DNA from: Brevipalpus yothersi
Taxonomy: Eukaryota; Arthropoda; Arachnida; Trombidiformes; Tenuipalpidae
DNA length: 64,000 nt
Reading direction: 5' to 3'
Assembly: GCA_003956705.1 (NCBI GenBank)
Contig: QZCP01000490.1
Span: forward strand, 115,709-179,708
Under the pieces are notes generated by a model, which worked only from the letters and a program-made list of their open reading frames with translations, did no database searches and was not told the origin of the DNA. Below are positions 1-13,400 of this stretch, piece after piece (positions within the stretch are counted from its first letter, which is position 1; each line of letters opens with the position of its first letter). Made by a program: the position numbers and the translations under genes.

Positions 1-88
<88 letters not shown>
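1..88. repeat. (CT)n microsatellite
   Basis: A nearly pure CT dinucleotide run of more than 40 units opens the window and is cut by its left edge. It has no coding content. Long CT/GA runs recur elsewhere in this window, so it is typical of this genome and not specific to one locus. Confidence 0.97.
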
Positions 89-92
<4 letters not shown>

Positions 93-3000
93 AGCAATTT
101 GAATGCTAAGCTTCTCTCTCATTGAGTAGCACGCTGTGACCGGCTGATTGGTAATGCTGATTGCTTAGATCATAGGAAAAATTTTCTTCAGAACCATTGA
201 GACTCACAAGACATGATAAATTCGATAGGAGAAAGAGAGGAGAAAAAGAGAGAAGAAGCTAAGTGAAGAAGATCACGATGTTGACTTGTGTATCGATTTG
301 TCATTGATTGATCTAGAAATCGTAATGCATTCGCTTGCAAGTGATCTGAAGTGTCTTTATGCATATTGCGATATACATTTCCGTTTTGAGGTTCTGAAAT
401 CAATGTTGATCATGGACACACACACTCACACAATGTGTGTGAATATGGAAGAGATGGATTGAAAAAGATTATATCGAAAGTTTCATGTTTCATATTTCAA
501 TGTTAGGGAAGTTGATTTTTCATTGGAATTCCATCGGCTACTCAATAGTTTGACCACGAACAATGATAATGAATGGGATACGCGTGAAAGTAAATTACTC
601 ACTTCCTCGATAAGATGATCAGTGGTACACATTAATCAGTGCGAAGTGAGTGTGTGTGTATGTATGAGATTTCAATGTCGTTTAGAGTTATGAGTAGTGA
701 TCAAAAGCCCACGTTCATGGTCATGTTTCAAACACTTCCTGATCTCAGCTCAATTTCAGATCCTCACTTACACACTCACCGACAATCAATCAATCGAGGA
801 CTGGATTGGATTGAGAGAAGAGAGAAGAGAGAATAACTGTATCACTAAAAGAAATAAGAATGCAGAAAATCATGTCTTGTAAAAGGAAAAAATAAGATGA
901 AACAAGCATGATGATAATGCTAGTGATGATGATAATCACATGATAAAGATTCTCCTAAGATACCATATTATTCTGAATATCAGTTCATGATTTTGATATT
1001 GCTTTTAATCAAGTTTAATTGTAAGTAAAAGAAAGAAAAATAATCAGGAATCTGACGAAAAATAGTAAATATTTTTTTGTCACCATAATTTTGAGCCAAC
1101 AAAACGGATCTCGGAGCAGTCTTGACTGTGGGCTAATTCAGAACGGGTAATGGCAATCCTGGGAATCCCAAGACAAGCTAGAATTCCATGCCTGGGGCAG
1201 TGGAATTTATTTGGTAACATGAAGATGAAACAGATAGGGATGAGGAGAGAGAGAGAGAGAGAGAAAACTTGTCGAAAAATTTTGATTTACTTCACCTGTT
1301 GTAGAAATGTAATTTTTCTCTTTGGAAAAGGAAATTCCTATGAAATATTGGACACTGGAGAACGTTTGCTCCCCCCCATCTTCATCAAAATTCTCTGAAT
1401 TCGAGTCATGTGTCAATTACATACTGGAATCAAATGAGAAAAAATAATTCACACTTAATCTGGTTTGATCATATGAGATTTGTTCAATGCTAAGCCTACC
1501 ACTGTTTGACTTCACGAGTTTCGTTGATAACTGGAAGGATTAAACATTACTTTACATCTGATTGTCTAATCTACGTAATAATATCAACTGATATGGCCTT
1601 GATTGGTCATTCAAAGGACGTTAAGATTAGAGAGGGAGTTTTCCCTCGTCAATATATGCAAAATTGTAAGACAAAAGTAATAATATTAGATTGATGATTG
1701 AAAGTTTTATCCATGAACACTTCCTCCAATGGCCAAAAAAAGAATTTTTATTATTACGTTTAGAGCACGAGATCTATGTGAATATTATTCCATAATAAAT
1801 AAACATTCCCATAGGAAATAAAACAAACGTACACACAAAAGCTTCTACTGATCCATAAGCGAAAAAGAGATGCTTTCTTGTACATGCCGTCACAACGAAA
1901 CGTTTGACGTCGATATGTAATTCAAATGATGTCCAAGTTTACAAACAATCGTACATCATACATGTATGTGTGTATAAGAATTGATTTGAAGCAAGAATGT
2001 GACGTTCCAACGTTTTTCAAATGTATACAACAGTGTAACCGGTTCTTTTTTTGTCGAATTTATTCGGAAGAGATTCCATTTTTTAATATTATCTTCCATG
2101 AGCTTATGATATTTGTAAGTGATTTTTTATGACACTGATTACACGTCTGATCGAATTGATCGTGAAGGTTATTATCCTGTAATTTTTAGCGATATAACAA
2201 TAAGTGGTATTTTGTTTGAATTCGAAATGTTTCGAGTTCATCGGAAGAGTTTGAAGGAAATCAAAGTTTAATGAAAAAGGAAAGCGAAAAACAGAGAGAA
2301 TCTTTATCATATAACGTTAAACAGTCCTGAACAAATAGAATCAAGGTAGATCACCTTGTATCATTACGCTAAAGGAGAGGGAAAATAGGATCTAATGAAT
2401 TTAGAACTTTAAAAGTATCAATAGTAATAATAGTGAGATGATTTTGTTTGAGGATAGCTTTATTTTGTAATTATTTAGCTAGACTATTTTTTCACAGAGT
2501 TTCCGTTCCCGCAGGTAGGCGATATCCTTCATATGATCATCAGATTTATTTTCCTATCCTGTTCTCGCCAATTTTCATGGAACACCATTAAATTCTCGAA
2601 CAGCCAGTGACCTGAGAAAGTTTTCGATAATTGAAACAAATTTTCTAAAATTTCTCTGATTTTTTCTCCGATAGAGATTGATTGAAAAATAATATTGTTT
2701 TTCACTCATGGTTTGTCTGCAATGTAAATCATCACATTAAGATAAACAATTAAGGATAGTGGAGTAGAAACTACTAGAAAAAAAGCTCTGATAAATATTG
2801 TTCCAACAAAAATCATGGGAAATTACGCTACTAGGATCTCTAGCATCACTATTTTCACCATGTTTATGTAATTGTTTTTGTGATCATGTTTTCATTCTAG
2901 CACAAACATAGCCCCTGGATATTAAGCCTTTCACTTTTCCTTCTTCTTCACCGGTTTGACCTAGACATTTGATTGGGTATCTCGTCACTTGTTGATCGAA

Positions 3001-4210
3001 TTTAGCCTTGTTCTTTAAATTCCAACATATTTTTATTCCGCTGATATCAGGGAATCTTTCGCTCCATTCTGGTTTATGAAACAGGAACGAACTTGATTGC
3101 AAAAGTGAATCCGTTGTAGGCACCGTATTCAGTGCAGAGGAAAATGCTTTTGCAAAACAGATAATACTCAGGTAGATTGATTGAATAGTATCGAGAGAAA
3201 ACTGCTGGACCAAAAATCATGAGAGATATCATAAAACTTAAAGCTGATCGAGGATAAGAAGCATGAATTCGATTTGATTGTCCTTTTCGTAACTTCGTAC
3301 TACTTGAGCTAATAAAAGAGCTCATTGAAAACGGCCATCAAAATGTCTACCGATCAATAGAGAATTATTAAGGCCCTGTGGAAACGATCAGAGGTATCGA
3401 AGGAATTAGAACGATGGTGCGAGCAAAGAAAACTGTGAACCTTAGCTTCACTCATAAATTTTTGATCCTTCTTTGAGTGAAATTCTTGACCTTTCCATGG
3501 TTTTTCTGAATCAATGTTGAGAGTTCTTAAACTTTTTTATTAGTTTGGAGAAGAATTATGAATTTTATAGTTTCATTTCTAACTTTTTATTTACAATTTT
3601 ATAGCTTTTCAGAATTCAAAAACTTCGTTTCATACCCAACTCCACCGATAAAATCTTCTTTGTACTTGGCACTGTTTTCTGTACATAACTAATAAAATTA
3701 GAAATTGAATTCATTGAAAATATACTCAATCAATCGAAATACTATGTAATTGGATTAAATGATTAAAACTTTCGAATTTTTTGGGGAGCATACGTATTTT
3801 TATTCACATCTGATTCACATAAATCATTACATCTTTCATAATAGGGATCGAAGTTGGAAAATTTTGACATAATTCAAAAATTCAACCTGATTTTCAAGAA
3901 ATTGGCAAATCTTCTGGAAAACTTTTGTCCCATTTCAAATCGAGTTCTAATCATTTTATTAAAGTTTCGATTTTTTTCTCATTTTTTGGCTTGCAAGTGC
4001 AAACGCACTTGCATGGAGATAGAGGCGACCTCTTTAATTGGAGTATCTTTTTCGAGAAAATATTGAAAATATCATCTGATTTGGATGATCTCCATTATTC
4101 AGAGTATATCATCCGGTTGATGAGAACTTTAAGTAAATATCTTTTTATTGGCAGCTTAATTGTGTAATTTTTCCTCGCTTCTTGGTTTCAACAAAAATCT
4201 TCATCTCAAC
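89..4210. other. Noncoding stretch upstream of SDHB
   Basis: I see no supportable gene in this 4.1 kb. It is strongly AT-rich, with short GA runs (about 1245-1263) and many stop codons in all frames. The longest open frame, 109 codons on the minus strand at 2884-3213, has no ATG near its start and no family resemblance. A perfect 9-base inverted repeat with a 4-base loop sits at 3992-4013. The last few hundred bases presumably hold the SDHB promoter and 5' leader, but no clear core promoter motif was recognised. Confidence 0.6.
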
Positions 4211-5415
4211 ATGGCCTCAGCTTTGGGAAGATCTGCCTCAGCAGCATCACAAGTCAAAAAGTTCATGGTCTATCGATGGGTAAGAATTCTGAATTATCTC
4301 CGTCATCACTATTATCGTCGAATTTAGTTCGATCATAATAAGGTTGAAACAATGATGATTGATTGGATGAAATACTTTCTATCATTTCTAGAACCCAGAG
4401 AAACCTGATGTCAAGCCATACATGCAAACATATGAAGTAGATCTTAATGCGTAAGTATCATGCTATGGACATAGCCAAGTGGTCATCATGTGTGTTTACA
4501 CTTATCATTTCATAATCGTGAATGTTTTCCAATAGATGTGGTCCCATGGTTTTAGATGCATTGATCAAGATTAAGAATGAAATGGATCCTACCCTCACTT
4601 TTCGAAGATCATGTCGTGAAGGAATATGTGGCTCGTGTGCCATGAATATTGGTGGTTCCAATACATTGGCCTGTCTCAAGTGAGTGATAAACCGTTCTGT
4701 GTGAATATATCAACAGAGTTTGACCTTGTCCGGTATTTTATCATTTTATCTAGGAAAATTGATGACAATTTGGATAAGCCAATGAAAATTTATCCACTAC
4801 CACACATGTATGTGGTCAAAGATTTGGTTCCTGTGAGTATTCCGTCGAGATTTACTATCAGATTCTTTATCTTATGTATGCAATGTTATGGGTTTTTTCC
4901 ACTAGGATATGAATCATTTCTACGAGCAATATCGATCCATTCAACCTTGGCTACAGAAGAAAGATGAAAGTGAAATGGGAAAGAAACAGAATCTTCAAAG
5001 TATTGAAGATCGCCAAAAATTAGACGGATTGTATGAATGTATATTGTGTGCTTGTTGTTCAACATCATGTCCAAGTTATTGGTGGAATAGTGATCGATAT
5101 TTAGGTCCTGCAGTTCTTATGCAGGCATACCGATGGGTAATAGATTCAAGAGATGAAGCTACAAGTAAGCGTCTTGATCAGTTGAAAGATCCATTCTCTC
5201 TATATCGATGCCACACCATCATGAACTGCTCTCGAACATGTCCCAAGGTGAGTTATTGTTTCAAGAATTCATGTGTCCAATAAATCTGGCAAATTATTAA
5301 TCACACTCCTCATTTTTTCTAGCATTTGAATCCTGGACGAGCTATTGGTGAGCTGAAAAAATTGTTGGCTGGATGGGGTAAGAAGCCTCAACCTCAAATG
5401 CAAGGGCAAGCTTAG
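4211..5415 (+). CDS. SDHB: Succinate dehydrogenase iron-sulfur subunit, mitochondrial
   Basis: Iron-sulfur subunit of respiratory complex II, passing electrons from succinate oxidation to ubiquinone at the inner mitochondrial membrane. Six coding exons: 4211-4279, 4392-4450, 4536-4679, 4754-4832, 4906-5247, 5323-5415 (261 aa), all with GT-AG junctions in matching phase. Visible ligands: the [2Fe-2S] cysteines C69, C74, C77 and C89 (CREGICGSC...LAC), and the two C-terminal cysteine clusters around C162-C172 (CILCACCSTSC) and C219-C229 (CHTIMNCSRTC) for the [4Fe-4S] and [3Fe-4S] centres. The core is near-invariant relative to animal SDHB. The oddity is the N-terminus: only about 15 residues (MASALGRSASAASQVKK) precede the conserved core, shorter than the usual presequence of about 30, though still basic and Ser/Ala-rich. 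An unseen upstream exon is possible but not needed. Confidence 0.97.
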
Positions 5416-6609
5416 ACTTAGATGATGATTATCCCAATCTGATTGATCTGATTCAATATGATATATATTTCTTGTAACTTTTCCTCCACTAGAAAATGTT
5501 CAAGTCTGATATCTCAGTCTTTTAAGAATCTGAAATGTTATCGTTTCATTTAATTAAATAACTTATTCCACACTTCGAGTTACACATCTGTTTACTGGAA
5601 TTATTCCATCAGCAACAGCTCCAATGGTAGCAACAACTCAATCATCAACAGATTCATCTAATTTTCCCTTCTATCATCATCATAACTTCATTGATTTATC
5701 AATGATAAAATGGAAACATCGAGATAAGATAGATTACAATCTTCATTTTCCATGACAGAAGCAAGATGTCAAGAGATCTACATCTCACAATCGAATTGAT
5801 CACTATCAGACTAGTTTTATCAAACACTCTTCGGAACTTTACCAAATCAGATCATTAAACTTTCTCACCAACATTTTCTCCAAAATTTTCCAAAATTTTT
5901 ACACCAATCCTTTTCGCCACTACGAATTTCAATCCAGATAAAATTGAAACATTTCAACATGAAACGATAAAAAGATCTTTCAGAACAGACGGCGCAACAT
6001 CACACATAAGCATAACATCTAACATCTGATCGTAAAGAATTTTAACAGATTCGTCAACAAAAACGAAACAAATGAACTTATCTTCGTGAATAGTCCAATT
6101 TCGTTCTTGTTTGATTGATAAAGTTACTTGATGTTGGGCATCACTCCACCATTATCCATATAAGTTTGAAGGTCTTCTCAATTTGGTTAGGATCACTTGA
6201 AATTCATTCTTTCTAAATCAACTCATCTCAACAGTAACTGTGGTAAGAGCATTTTACTCTCTGATTTATCGCAGCCTGTGTCCGGCGCAAATCATCTTCA
6301 TTGATTATTGTCGAGTGGATTTGGTTTACTCTATCTATCTTTCTACATGTATCTCTTTCTCTCTCTCTTTTTGCCATGGATATATTCAGTAATATTCGGT
6401 ATTGTTCTCTCTTGCTTCTCACCAAATTATCTTACTGATCTCTCATTCTTTTTCTCTTTGTAGGCTATAGTGATAACATACACCCAAAATATTCTCTCTC
6501 ATACACTCATCATTAACCACCACAAGTGATTCAATCATTAATTCGCAAAAAATATCTACCTCTCGTCGTGTTCATTCGAAGCTCTCTCTTTCTTTATTCT
6601 GTTTAAAGT
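5416..6609. other. SDHB 3' flank and AK2 5' flank
   Basis: Noncoding by inspection. The first part is the presumed SDHB 3' untranslated region, with an ATTAAA-like signal near 5553-5560. Immediately before AK2, a pyrimidine tract ending in TTTGTAG near 6457-6463 looks like a splice acceptor, so AK2 may have a 5'-untranslated exon upstream. No gene was recognised between them. Confidence 0.5.
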
Positions 6610-7435
6610 ATGGCTCCAAGTGCTCATAACAATAATGTTCCCAAAAATCGTGGCTCACATCGATATACTGATAAAGGAATTAATGCCATATTCCTTGGTC
6701 CACCAGGCTCTGGTAAAGGTACTCAAGCTCAACATGTTAAGACACACTATGGTGTATGCCAATTAGCCACTGGAGATATGTTGAGAGCTGAGGTAGCCTC
6801 TGGCAGTGAGTTGGGTAAAAAAGTTAAACAAGTTATCAATGAAGGTAAATTGGTGGATGATGATTTGGTGGTCAAGCTTATTGATGCTAATTTGGATAAG
6901 CCAGAATGCCAATTGGGATTCTTGCTCGATGGTTTTCCGAGAAATGTTACACAAGCCCAAAAGGTATGCTGTGTAGTGTGTGTCTGTGTGTGCTAATCAG
7001 GGCAAAACCATATCATAAATTGATCATAATTTTTCCTCCTATCAGCTTGATCAATTGCTGACAAAACGTCAAACTCAATTGGACTCTGTTGTCGAGTTCA
7101 AGATTGATCAAGAGCTGCTAGTCAAGCGAATATGCGGTCGATTGATGCATCCTGCCAGTGGTCGATCGTATCATGAAGAATTTTATCCTCCCAAAAAGCC
7201 GATGACTGATGACATTACGGGTGAACCATTGATCAAACGAAGTGATGATAATCCAGAAGCTCTAAAAAAACGCTTGAAAGTTTATGATGAGCAAACTGCT
7301 CCACTGGTTAATTATTATAAGATGCGGGGCATCCATATGTCGGTGGATGCTTCGCGAAAGCCTGAATTGGTATGGTCCGAAATTCAGCGAGCTTTTGAGC
7401 AAGCAAAATTGAAAGATCAAGTAATATTTGCATGA
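6610..7435 (+). CDS. AK2: Adenylate kinase 2
   Basis: Catalyses ATP + AMP = 2 ADP; the long-form (LID-containing) enzyme of animals, usually in the mitochondrial intermembrane space. Two coding exons, 6610-6963 and 7046-7435, give 247 aa against about 240 in vertebrate AK2. The P-loop GPPGSGKGTQ spans residues 30-39. The AMP-binding segment LATGDMLRA and the DGFPRN motif follow in exon 1. Exon 2 carries the LID domain, with the CGRLMHPASGRSYH segment and the TDDITGEPLIKRSDD segment characteristic of AK2. The start ATG is preceded by AAAGT and is the first in frame. Exon 1 reads into the intron for some codons (Val/Cys-rich tail) before a stop, which marks the donor at 6964. Same strand as SDHB, but with about 1.2 kb between them, so independently transcribed. 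Confidence 0.96.
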
Positions 7436-7985
7436 AATCTGTTATTGTCCTCTCATCGTTCTGCTGCTACATTTGTTCACTGCAATGAGAGGGAGAGAGA
7501 AAGTTAATCAATCCTTTTCAAGGATAAATTAGGATATTTGATACTATCCATTTTTGATGTTCAATGAGGGTTATCTTTTTATATATCAGGATAAAAAGAT
7601 GGAATCATCTGAAATCCTTACTCTTATTAAAAATAATTTTTTTACATGATCAACAACCAACACTCTCCTCTTCCAACTGATAAGTAATGAGCAAGTCCGA
7701 AACAATCAGTCAAACAATCAATAATCATTGTGCACACTCCATGTAACTTCCAATAGAAAAGATCTATCCCAGATCAAACGAAAAACTTGTCATGTGTAAT
7801 TGCTGTATTACAGCAATCTTTCACAGCTGATGAACAAATCGAAGTAGAACTGTTCTAATGCTGACTATGAACTGATCGTGCGCCTTGATCTGTTCTTCGA
7901 AAAATGCTTCTCTCATTGATGATCTGTTTACAAGCCTCGTCGAGGACTTTTCTTGATTCGATTAACAAATAATTTGGTCAAAAAC
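7436..7985. other. AK2 3' flank
   Basis: Short noncoding stretch between AK2 and the next open frame. It contains a GA-rich patch just after the AK2 stop and ATTAAA-type poly(A) candidates near 7626-7635. Nothing else was recognised. Confidence 0.5.
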
Positions 7986-8618
7986 ATGGATTTAGTTCTG
8001 GTGTCCAGCTCAACGCTGAGGCCGGATCATCATGTGATCGATCCTAATTACACTGACTGTGAGTACGAAATTGATTCAAATGATAGCAGTTTAGGTTGTG
8101 AGCCATCCAAAAAGTCAACTTCCCCTTCACTTTGTGTCACATTGGTGATGTTAATTTTGATTATGCTAATTTCTATGGGCTTCTTTTTGGAAGCAAGAGA
8201 TGAGAATCCAGGTAAAATTCCTGGTTGTGCTTCCATTTGGGATATTTATTTGGTTCTCTCAATCACTTGGCTTCTATTCGGAATTTATAAGATGAGCTCT
8301 GTAATTCGAGAATTTATAAGTCAAAAAGTAGATAAATTATTCGCAATGCGCTCACCACTTTCCGAATGTACCACAAAACATTTGATAATTGAATTTTTTA
8401 TCGCATCAATTGAGTTGATATTGTTACACTTTGGTATCGTTATTCTACTTGTTGGCCCTTTATGCCTTGTTTTTGTAATTGCTTCCTATCATCAAGACTG
8501 TATTCTACGCTTCAATCGATGGAAAAATATTTCCCTTCCATTCTTTCATCTTCCAAGATACGAAGCCATGTCACCGTATCGTCTCGTCACGTATTTTAAT
8601 ATTTTCGGCTATCAATGA
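7986..8618 (+). CDS. Orphan multi-pass membrane protein (hypothetical)
   Basis: Not recognised. A single uninterrupted frame of 210 codons beginning at the first ATG (AAAAACATGG context). Residues 1-45 are polar and acidic (DCEYEIDSNDSS). Hydrophobic segments follow at about 48-68 (SLCVTLVMLILIMLISMGFF), 86-102 (IYLVLSITWLLFGIY) and a long one or tightly spaced pair at about 134-170 (IIEFFIASIELILLHFG, then IVILLVGPLCLVFVIAS). The C-terminus is short and cytosolic-looking, rich in aromatics. Three or four membrane helices and no signal peptide are predicted by eye. Length, ATG context and a clean hydrophobic pattern argue for a real gene. An AATAAA at 9353-9358 could serve as its poly(A) signal. 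No homologous family could be named; it may be lineage-specific. Confidence 0.6.
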   Translation: MDLVLVSSSTLRPDHHVIDPNYTDCEYEIDSNDSSLGCEPSKKSTSPSLCVTLVMLILIMLISMGFFLEARDENPGKIPGCASIWDIYLVLSITWLLFGIYKMSSVIREFISQKVDKLFAMRSPLSECTTKHLIIEFFIASIELILLHFGIVILLVGPLCLVFVIASYHQDCILRFNRWKNISLPFFHLPRYEAMSPYRLVTYFNIFGYQ

Positions 8619-10425
8619 AAGTGATCTGATTTCATTATTCATTGTGAGAAAGTTTTGAGCATCTCAATTTTCAAGAACCAGCCATCTTGTTCACGAAAAT
8701 CCCCAATAATGATGGGAATTTTGACATTACGTACAAGAATCTCAATCATGATTGATTTGAATGGTGCGCAAGAGATTGGATCCATCAAACTCTTGAACTT
8801 CCGTTTCGAAATCTCTGGGCCAAAAAGAGACCTAAACTGAACGTTCATGATAAAGCCATCCAGATTTTTATTGTGTTGAGAAGTTATTGCCATTCCCATT
8901 GCATTTACTAATACAAATTGTCCAATCTACTTTCTATGTATCTTATGCATTGCAATTCTCTTCCTTCATCCGGTAAACTAAAGATTATCACTACAATCAT
9001 CTATTAATTCACTCTTCCTTCAGCAGGAAAATGTAAGCCCAAATTATGAATGATCTCACTCTAGAGTAAAAAAGGTCTCTATTATTGTTATTAAGAAACC
9101 TCTTCTTATTCATTCTCTGAGGAGATTTTAATTCGAATTTTTTCTGAGTATATCTCACAGAAATATTGTTAACCTCTAATTTCAGCCACCCCAGAGAAGC
9201 TTCTACTTTCCTTTCTTCCTAAGCCCATCTAACAGTGTAGCGGGAAACAATGCAAGTCATTGAGATCTTTCAAATTTTATCCTTCCAATTTTCTGTACTA
9301 TCAATGATAATTAACCAAAATTGATACTGCAATGATGTAAAAATATGAATCAAATAAAAATTTGTAAGAAAAATCAAATCAAATCAAATCAGATCTCACA
9401 CTACAAGTACACTGTGTACTATTGCTTTACCAAATATTTTGATGAGCAAAATTTCATCACTATTTCGATCCACTTGAACCAAAATTCATTTCCGTTCTCA
9501 TTCCAATTTGATTTTTCCCATTAAAAGTTTGACCCATCAAACTAATGATAAAGTTTATTCATCACATCGAATTTTTCCCGCCCTCACATCTCGGTTCTCA
9601 AGTTGAGAGAATACACTACATCTACAAAGTCCATCTTTTCGCTTCTCTTTCAATTCCTCAAATACACCCAAATCAATGTCTCGATCTCACACAATATCGA
9701 AAATAATTGTTCACTCAAGTGAAATTGAAATCACATCCATCATTAATTGGTCCACAATCAGAATATGAGATAGAGTTAGGGTTGCCATTTAAGTGGACAT
9801 TTTCAATTGATCAAAGTTTGCGCGCCACTCTCACACACCTTGTTGTGATGGAAAATGTGTACACACAGAGAACATGTAACATGTAACATTTGCTTACTTG
9901 CTTACTTTAGAGATGCTCTCAACATCGAAACGCCTCTCTTGTTGTTTAACCAGCATTAACAAGCAATTAATTAATTAAATCGGTGCTTCTGTGTATGTGT
10001 ATGCGTTTCACTACTCTCTCCGTGTGTGTATATTTGTTACTTTGTGATTCGTAATACATACACTGATATATGTGGGTAGTAGTGAATATTTTACAATAGA
10101 GTTGGGAAAAGAAGAAGAGGAAAGATTGTGAATAATATTTGTAACAGTATCATAATCATGGTCATCATCATTAAATGTTGAGATGAAAATTTTGAAGCCG
10201 GTTTAATACACACACATACAACATGTTGATCATCATCATCATTGATAACTCATCATTAGAGATCTGAAATGGATTGATCAATGATTCAATCCAATGTTAT
10301 TCATATAAGTATATTTATATATAGATATATATTTTTCATTGTGAAAGTGTTCACATGATTCACTTGCCATGCGAATGAATGTATCGTTATATTGTGGATG
10401 ATTTGGTTATCCATATCGCCATAAT
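8619..10425. other. Noncoding stretch before TRAPPC10
   Basis: No recognisable gene. It contains a tandem ATCAA pentamer run (about 9369-9392), an AATAAA at 9353-9358, and long AT-rich stretches. An 86-codon minus-strand ORF with an ATG (8639-8899) has no family resemblance and is not called. The right part is presumed promoter and leader of TRAPPC10. Confidence 0.5.
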
Positions 10426-13400
10426 ATGATTAATACCAAACCTCTGATCTCATGTAAGGCGCCAATCAAGTTTTATACACAACCAGTATTTTCCATGGTC
10501 ATCCTGATTGTTTTTTGACTATAATGATTTGTTTTTCTTTCCCTCTTCATCTCGCTCTATGCTTTTTCATTAGACTGCTCTGGCAACACTTCCTTGGTGG
10601 AACGTCTCAAGGAAAAAATTATGATGAATCTTCCCGAGGAGTGTGTCGAGTGGGAGAGGTAAATACTGACTAAAAGTGGAACGTATGATCATGCAAAAAT
10701 TCTTATGTTTTTTCTATTACCATTGCTAGATCATACGGAAGGTCAACAAAGAAAGTGTACTTAGAAGCAAATTTTGTGCCATTTAAAGAGAGCTATTTGA
10801 AGAAGAGTATCCCTTCAATCACCAATAACTCCAGTAGTTTGTCAAACTCCAATAATGTTAACAACAGTGCCAGCATAGAATCTCGTAACTCTCTGTTAGG
10901 ACAGTGTTTACTTCATACCTATTGGTTCGAATGTAGTGATATCGACTCATACAAGAGTAAAATCAGAGAGGATGTGATAAGTTGGCTTAACAAACTGCGG
11001 GAATATGAAATTTGGGATTGGCTGGTAGTTGTAGTCGATTCTAATGATCGAAAAAAGTCTAACAAAGCCAAACTTTTGACTCGAACAACCGTTGCGGACA
11101 AAGTGAGGAGCGATTTTCCGTCATCAGTTAAAGATGCAGGAGATCGTTGTATTTCTCTGTTCAATCCTCTCAAGAATGAATCTTCAGCTCAAGACAGTTA
11201 TGAGTTTTTTCTCCATCGACTTCGATTCCTTCTCCTAAGATCTTACTCGAAACATTTGACCCACTATGAAGACTATATCAGGACTCAGCGTGAGAACAGG
11301 AATTCTAAGGATTGGAATTTTTTCAAATTTTTCATTTTGCAAGAAGAATTAGCTTTCGCATTTGAAATGCTTAGTTTGTATGAAGACGCTCTCGTACAAT
11401 ATGATGAATTGGATGCGTTGTTCAGCCAATTTGTGATCAATAGTCATGTTTTGCAACCCCCCGAATGGTTGAGAGCGTTAATTGAACGATGTCAGTTTTG
11501 GAACGGTCTCTCTCTGTGTAAAGATATTCAAGCCGAATTACGAGAAAAGATTCGTGACTCTTCTGCCAGTTTGCTTGATCTCCGTAACTACCTCTTCTCA
11601 CGTCAGAGTGATCTACTATTTGTACAACATAAGCCATGGGAACTTTCATCAAGAGCATTACCATTCTTGCAGAACTGTGTTAATGAGCTTAATATTCTAG
11701 AGGTAAATAGCAATGAATCAAATTGATTTCAGCTCCATTTTTTCTCATCAACTTATCTTTCGTATCATTTCTCTTTATTAATCAGATCGATTTTCCCTCT
11801 GGAGCTGTTGCTTGCTGGGTTTTTCTCAGTGCCCTAGAAATATTAATGAAGTGTGAACGTTATAATGATTCATCCCAAATGCAATTTTACTCAAGACATA
11901 CTGTTGGTTTATGGGCTTATGCGCGAAAAAAAGTCAGTACATTTTACACTCCAAGAATCATAGTCATCTAACTCCTTCCTGTTTTGCTTCGTTATTACAT
12001 TTTTAGCTAGAGGAGCTGGGAATTTTATGTGGTCTGATGCCAGGCATGCGACATGACTCTGAATGTATTCACAGAGTAGTCAATCTCATATCTGGAATGG
12101 GTAAAGATCCTTATTTAGGTAAATTATTATTGCCAACGATATCATCGATCTATTATTCTGATTCGATTATTTCTTTTCAAGATGGTCAAACGAGTCCTCA
12201 AATTCGCCTCAAAGATGCTCTCTCTAATCCAGAATCTTTTCTGAAAGCATACTTGGAAGTGTCAGAGTTAACTATTAGTACTTTCAAGCATATCGGACAC
12301 TTTAGATCTGCTCGCCTCATTGGAAGAGAATTAGCTTTTCTTTACATGTGAGTTGGAAAATTGATTATGCTTAGATCTGAAACTTCTCTTCATTCACAGG
12401 AAAATGAATCGTAGTCAGCAGTCTATACCTTTTTTTCTTGATTTGGAAAAAGTTTTCCTGCAAGAAGGATGGGCGAAGCTGATGGCAGATACGAGAAAAA
12501 GTCTTCTCCAATGTTATACTACACTAGAAGATACGAAAAAAATTCATCATTATTCACTCTTACTCGCCGCTAATCCTCACATTGTCGAGGAGGAAAGAAA
12601 GCAATATCTTGACGGAGCTCTAAAACAGAGTTTTCCGAACAAGTGTCATCTTCCAATGGAAGAGCTCCTTTCAGTATGTTCTTTCTCTGTTCGAACACAG
12701 GGTGTTTTTGTTACTAACTCAAAAATTGAGCTTGTTGTTGTGATCAAGAATCTTTTTCTGAATTCAATTTCTATCAACTTCACCAAGCTTCATCTCATCT
12801 ACGAACCTTTAACCCCAAAGGTGAAAACAAAATCACCAGATAAACAGTATCGAGAGACTAGTATTTGTCCCCACAATGCCAAAGACTTCAAAAGCTCCAC
12901 TATTCGTCCTAGATTCGAAACTTATCACACCTCCATCGAAGTAGGTGTGAAGTGCCCTAATTTGAATCGTTGTTTTCGACGGACAGAGGAACTCCATGAG
13001 CCTACTATCGATTCAATTGCGAAGAAACTTGAAAATACTCCGTTCTTTCAAGCTGAAAATCTAACACTAGAACCAGGTTTAAATGAGATAGTTTTAACTT
13101 TTGAGCCTCTGGAGTATGGCTGCTTCACTGCAGAAGAAATTGAGCTCCAGTTTCATGACAATGTCTATCTTATTCACAAGCCTTTGCCTAGTCACCTGTG
13201 CTTCTCTGTGATATCTGAGGATCCTAGTCTCAAAGTAATGCCGCTTGAAACCGTGAGTGAAGGTGGTGATTCGTCCTCAAACTCATCCGAAATTTTGGCT
13301 GGCATACCACAAAGGATCGTTTTACGCTTGAACAGTGGAAGCTACACCTTTTCTCCTGACTCGCCATTGACTCTCAAAGCTTCTTCAGATTTGTGTATGC

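Noticed and set aside
2884..3213. Minus-strand open frame of 109 codons with scattered cysteines
   Set aside because: No ATG near its start, no homology recognised, and the overlapping 83-codon frame with an ATG (3074-3325) is equally unsupported. A decayed or split small gene cannot be excluded.
8639..8899. Minus-strand 86-codon ORF with ATG, just downstream of the membrane-protein gene
   Set aside because: No family resemblance and no supporting splice or signal features. It lies where a 3' untranslated region is expected.
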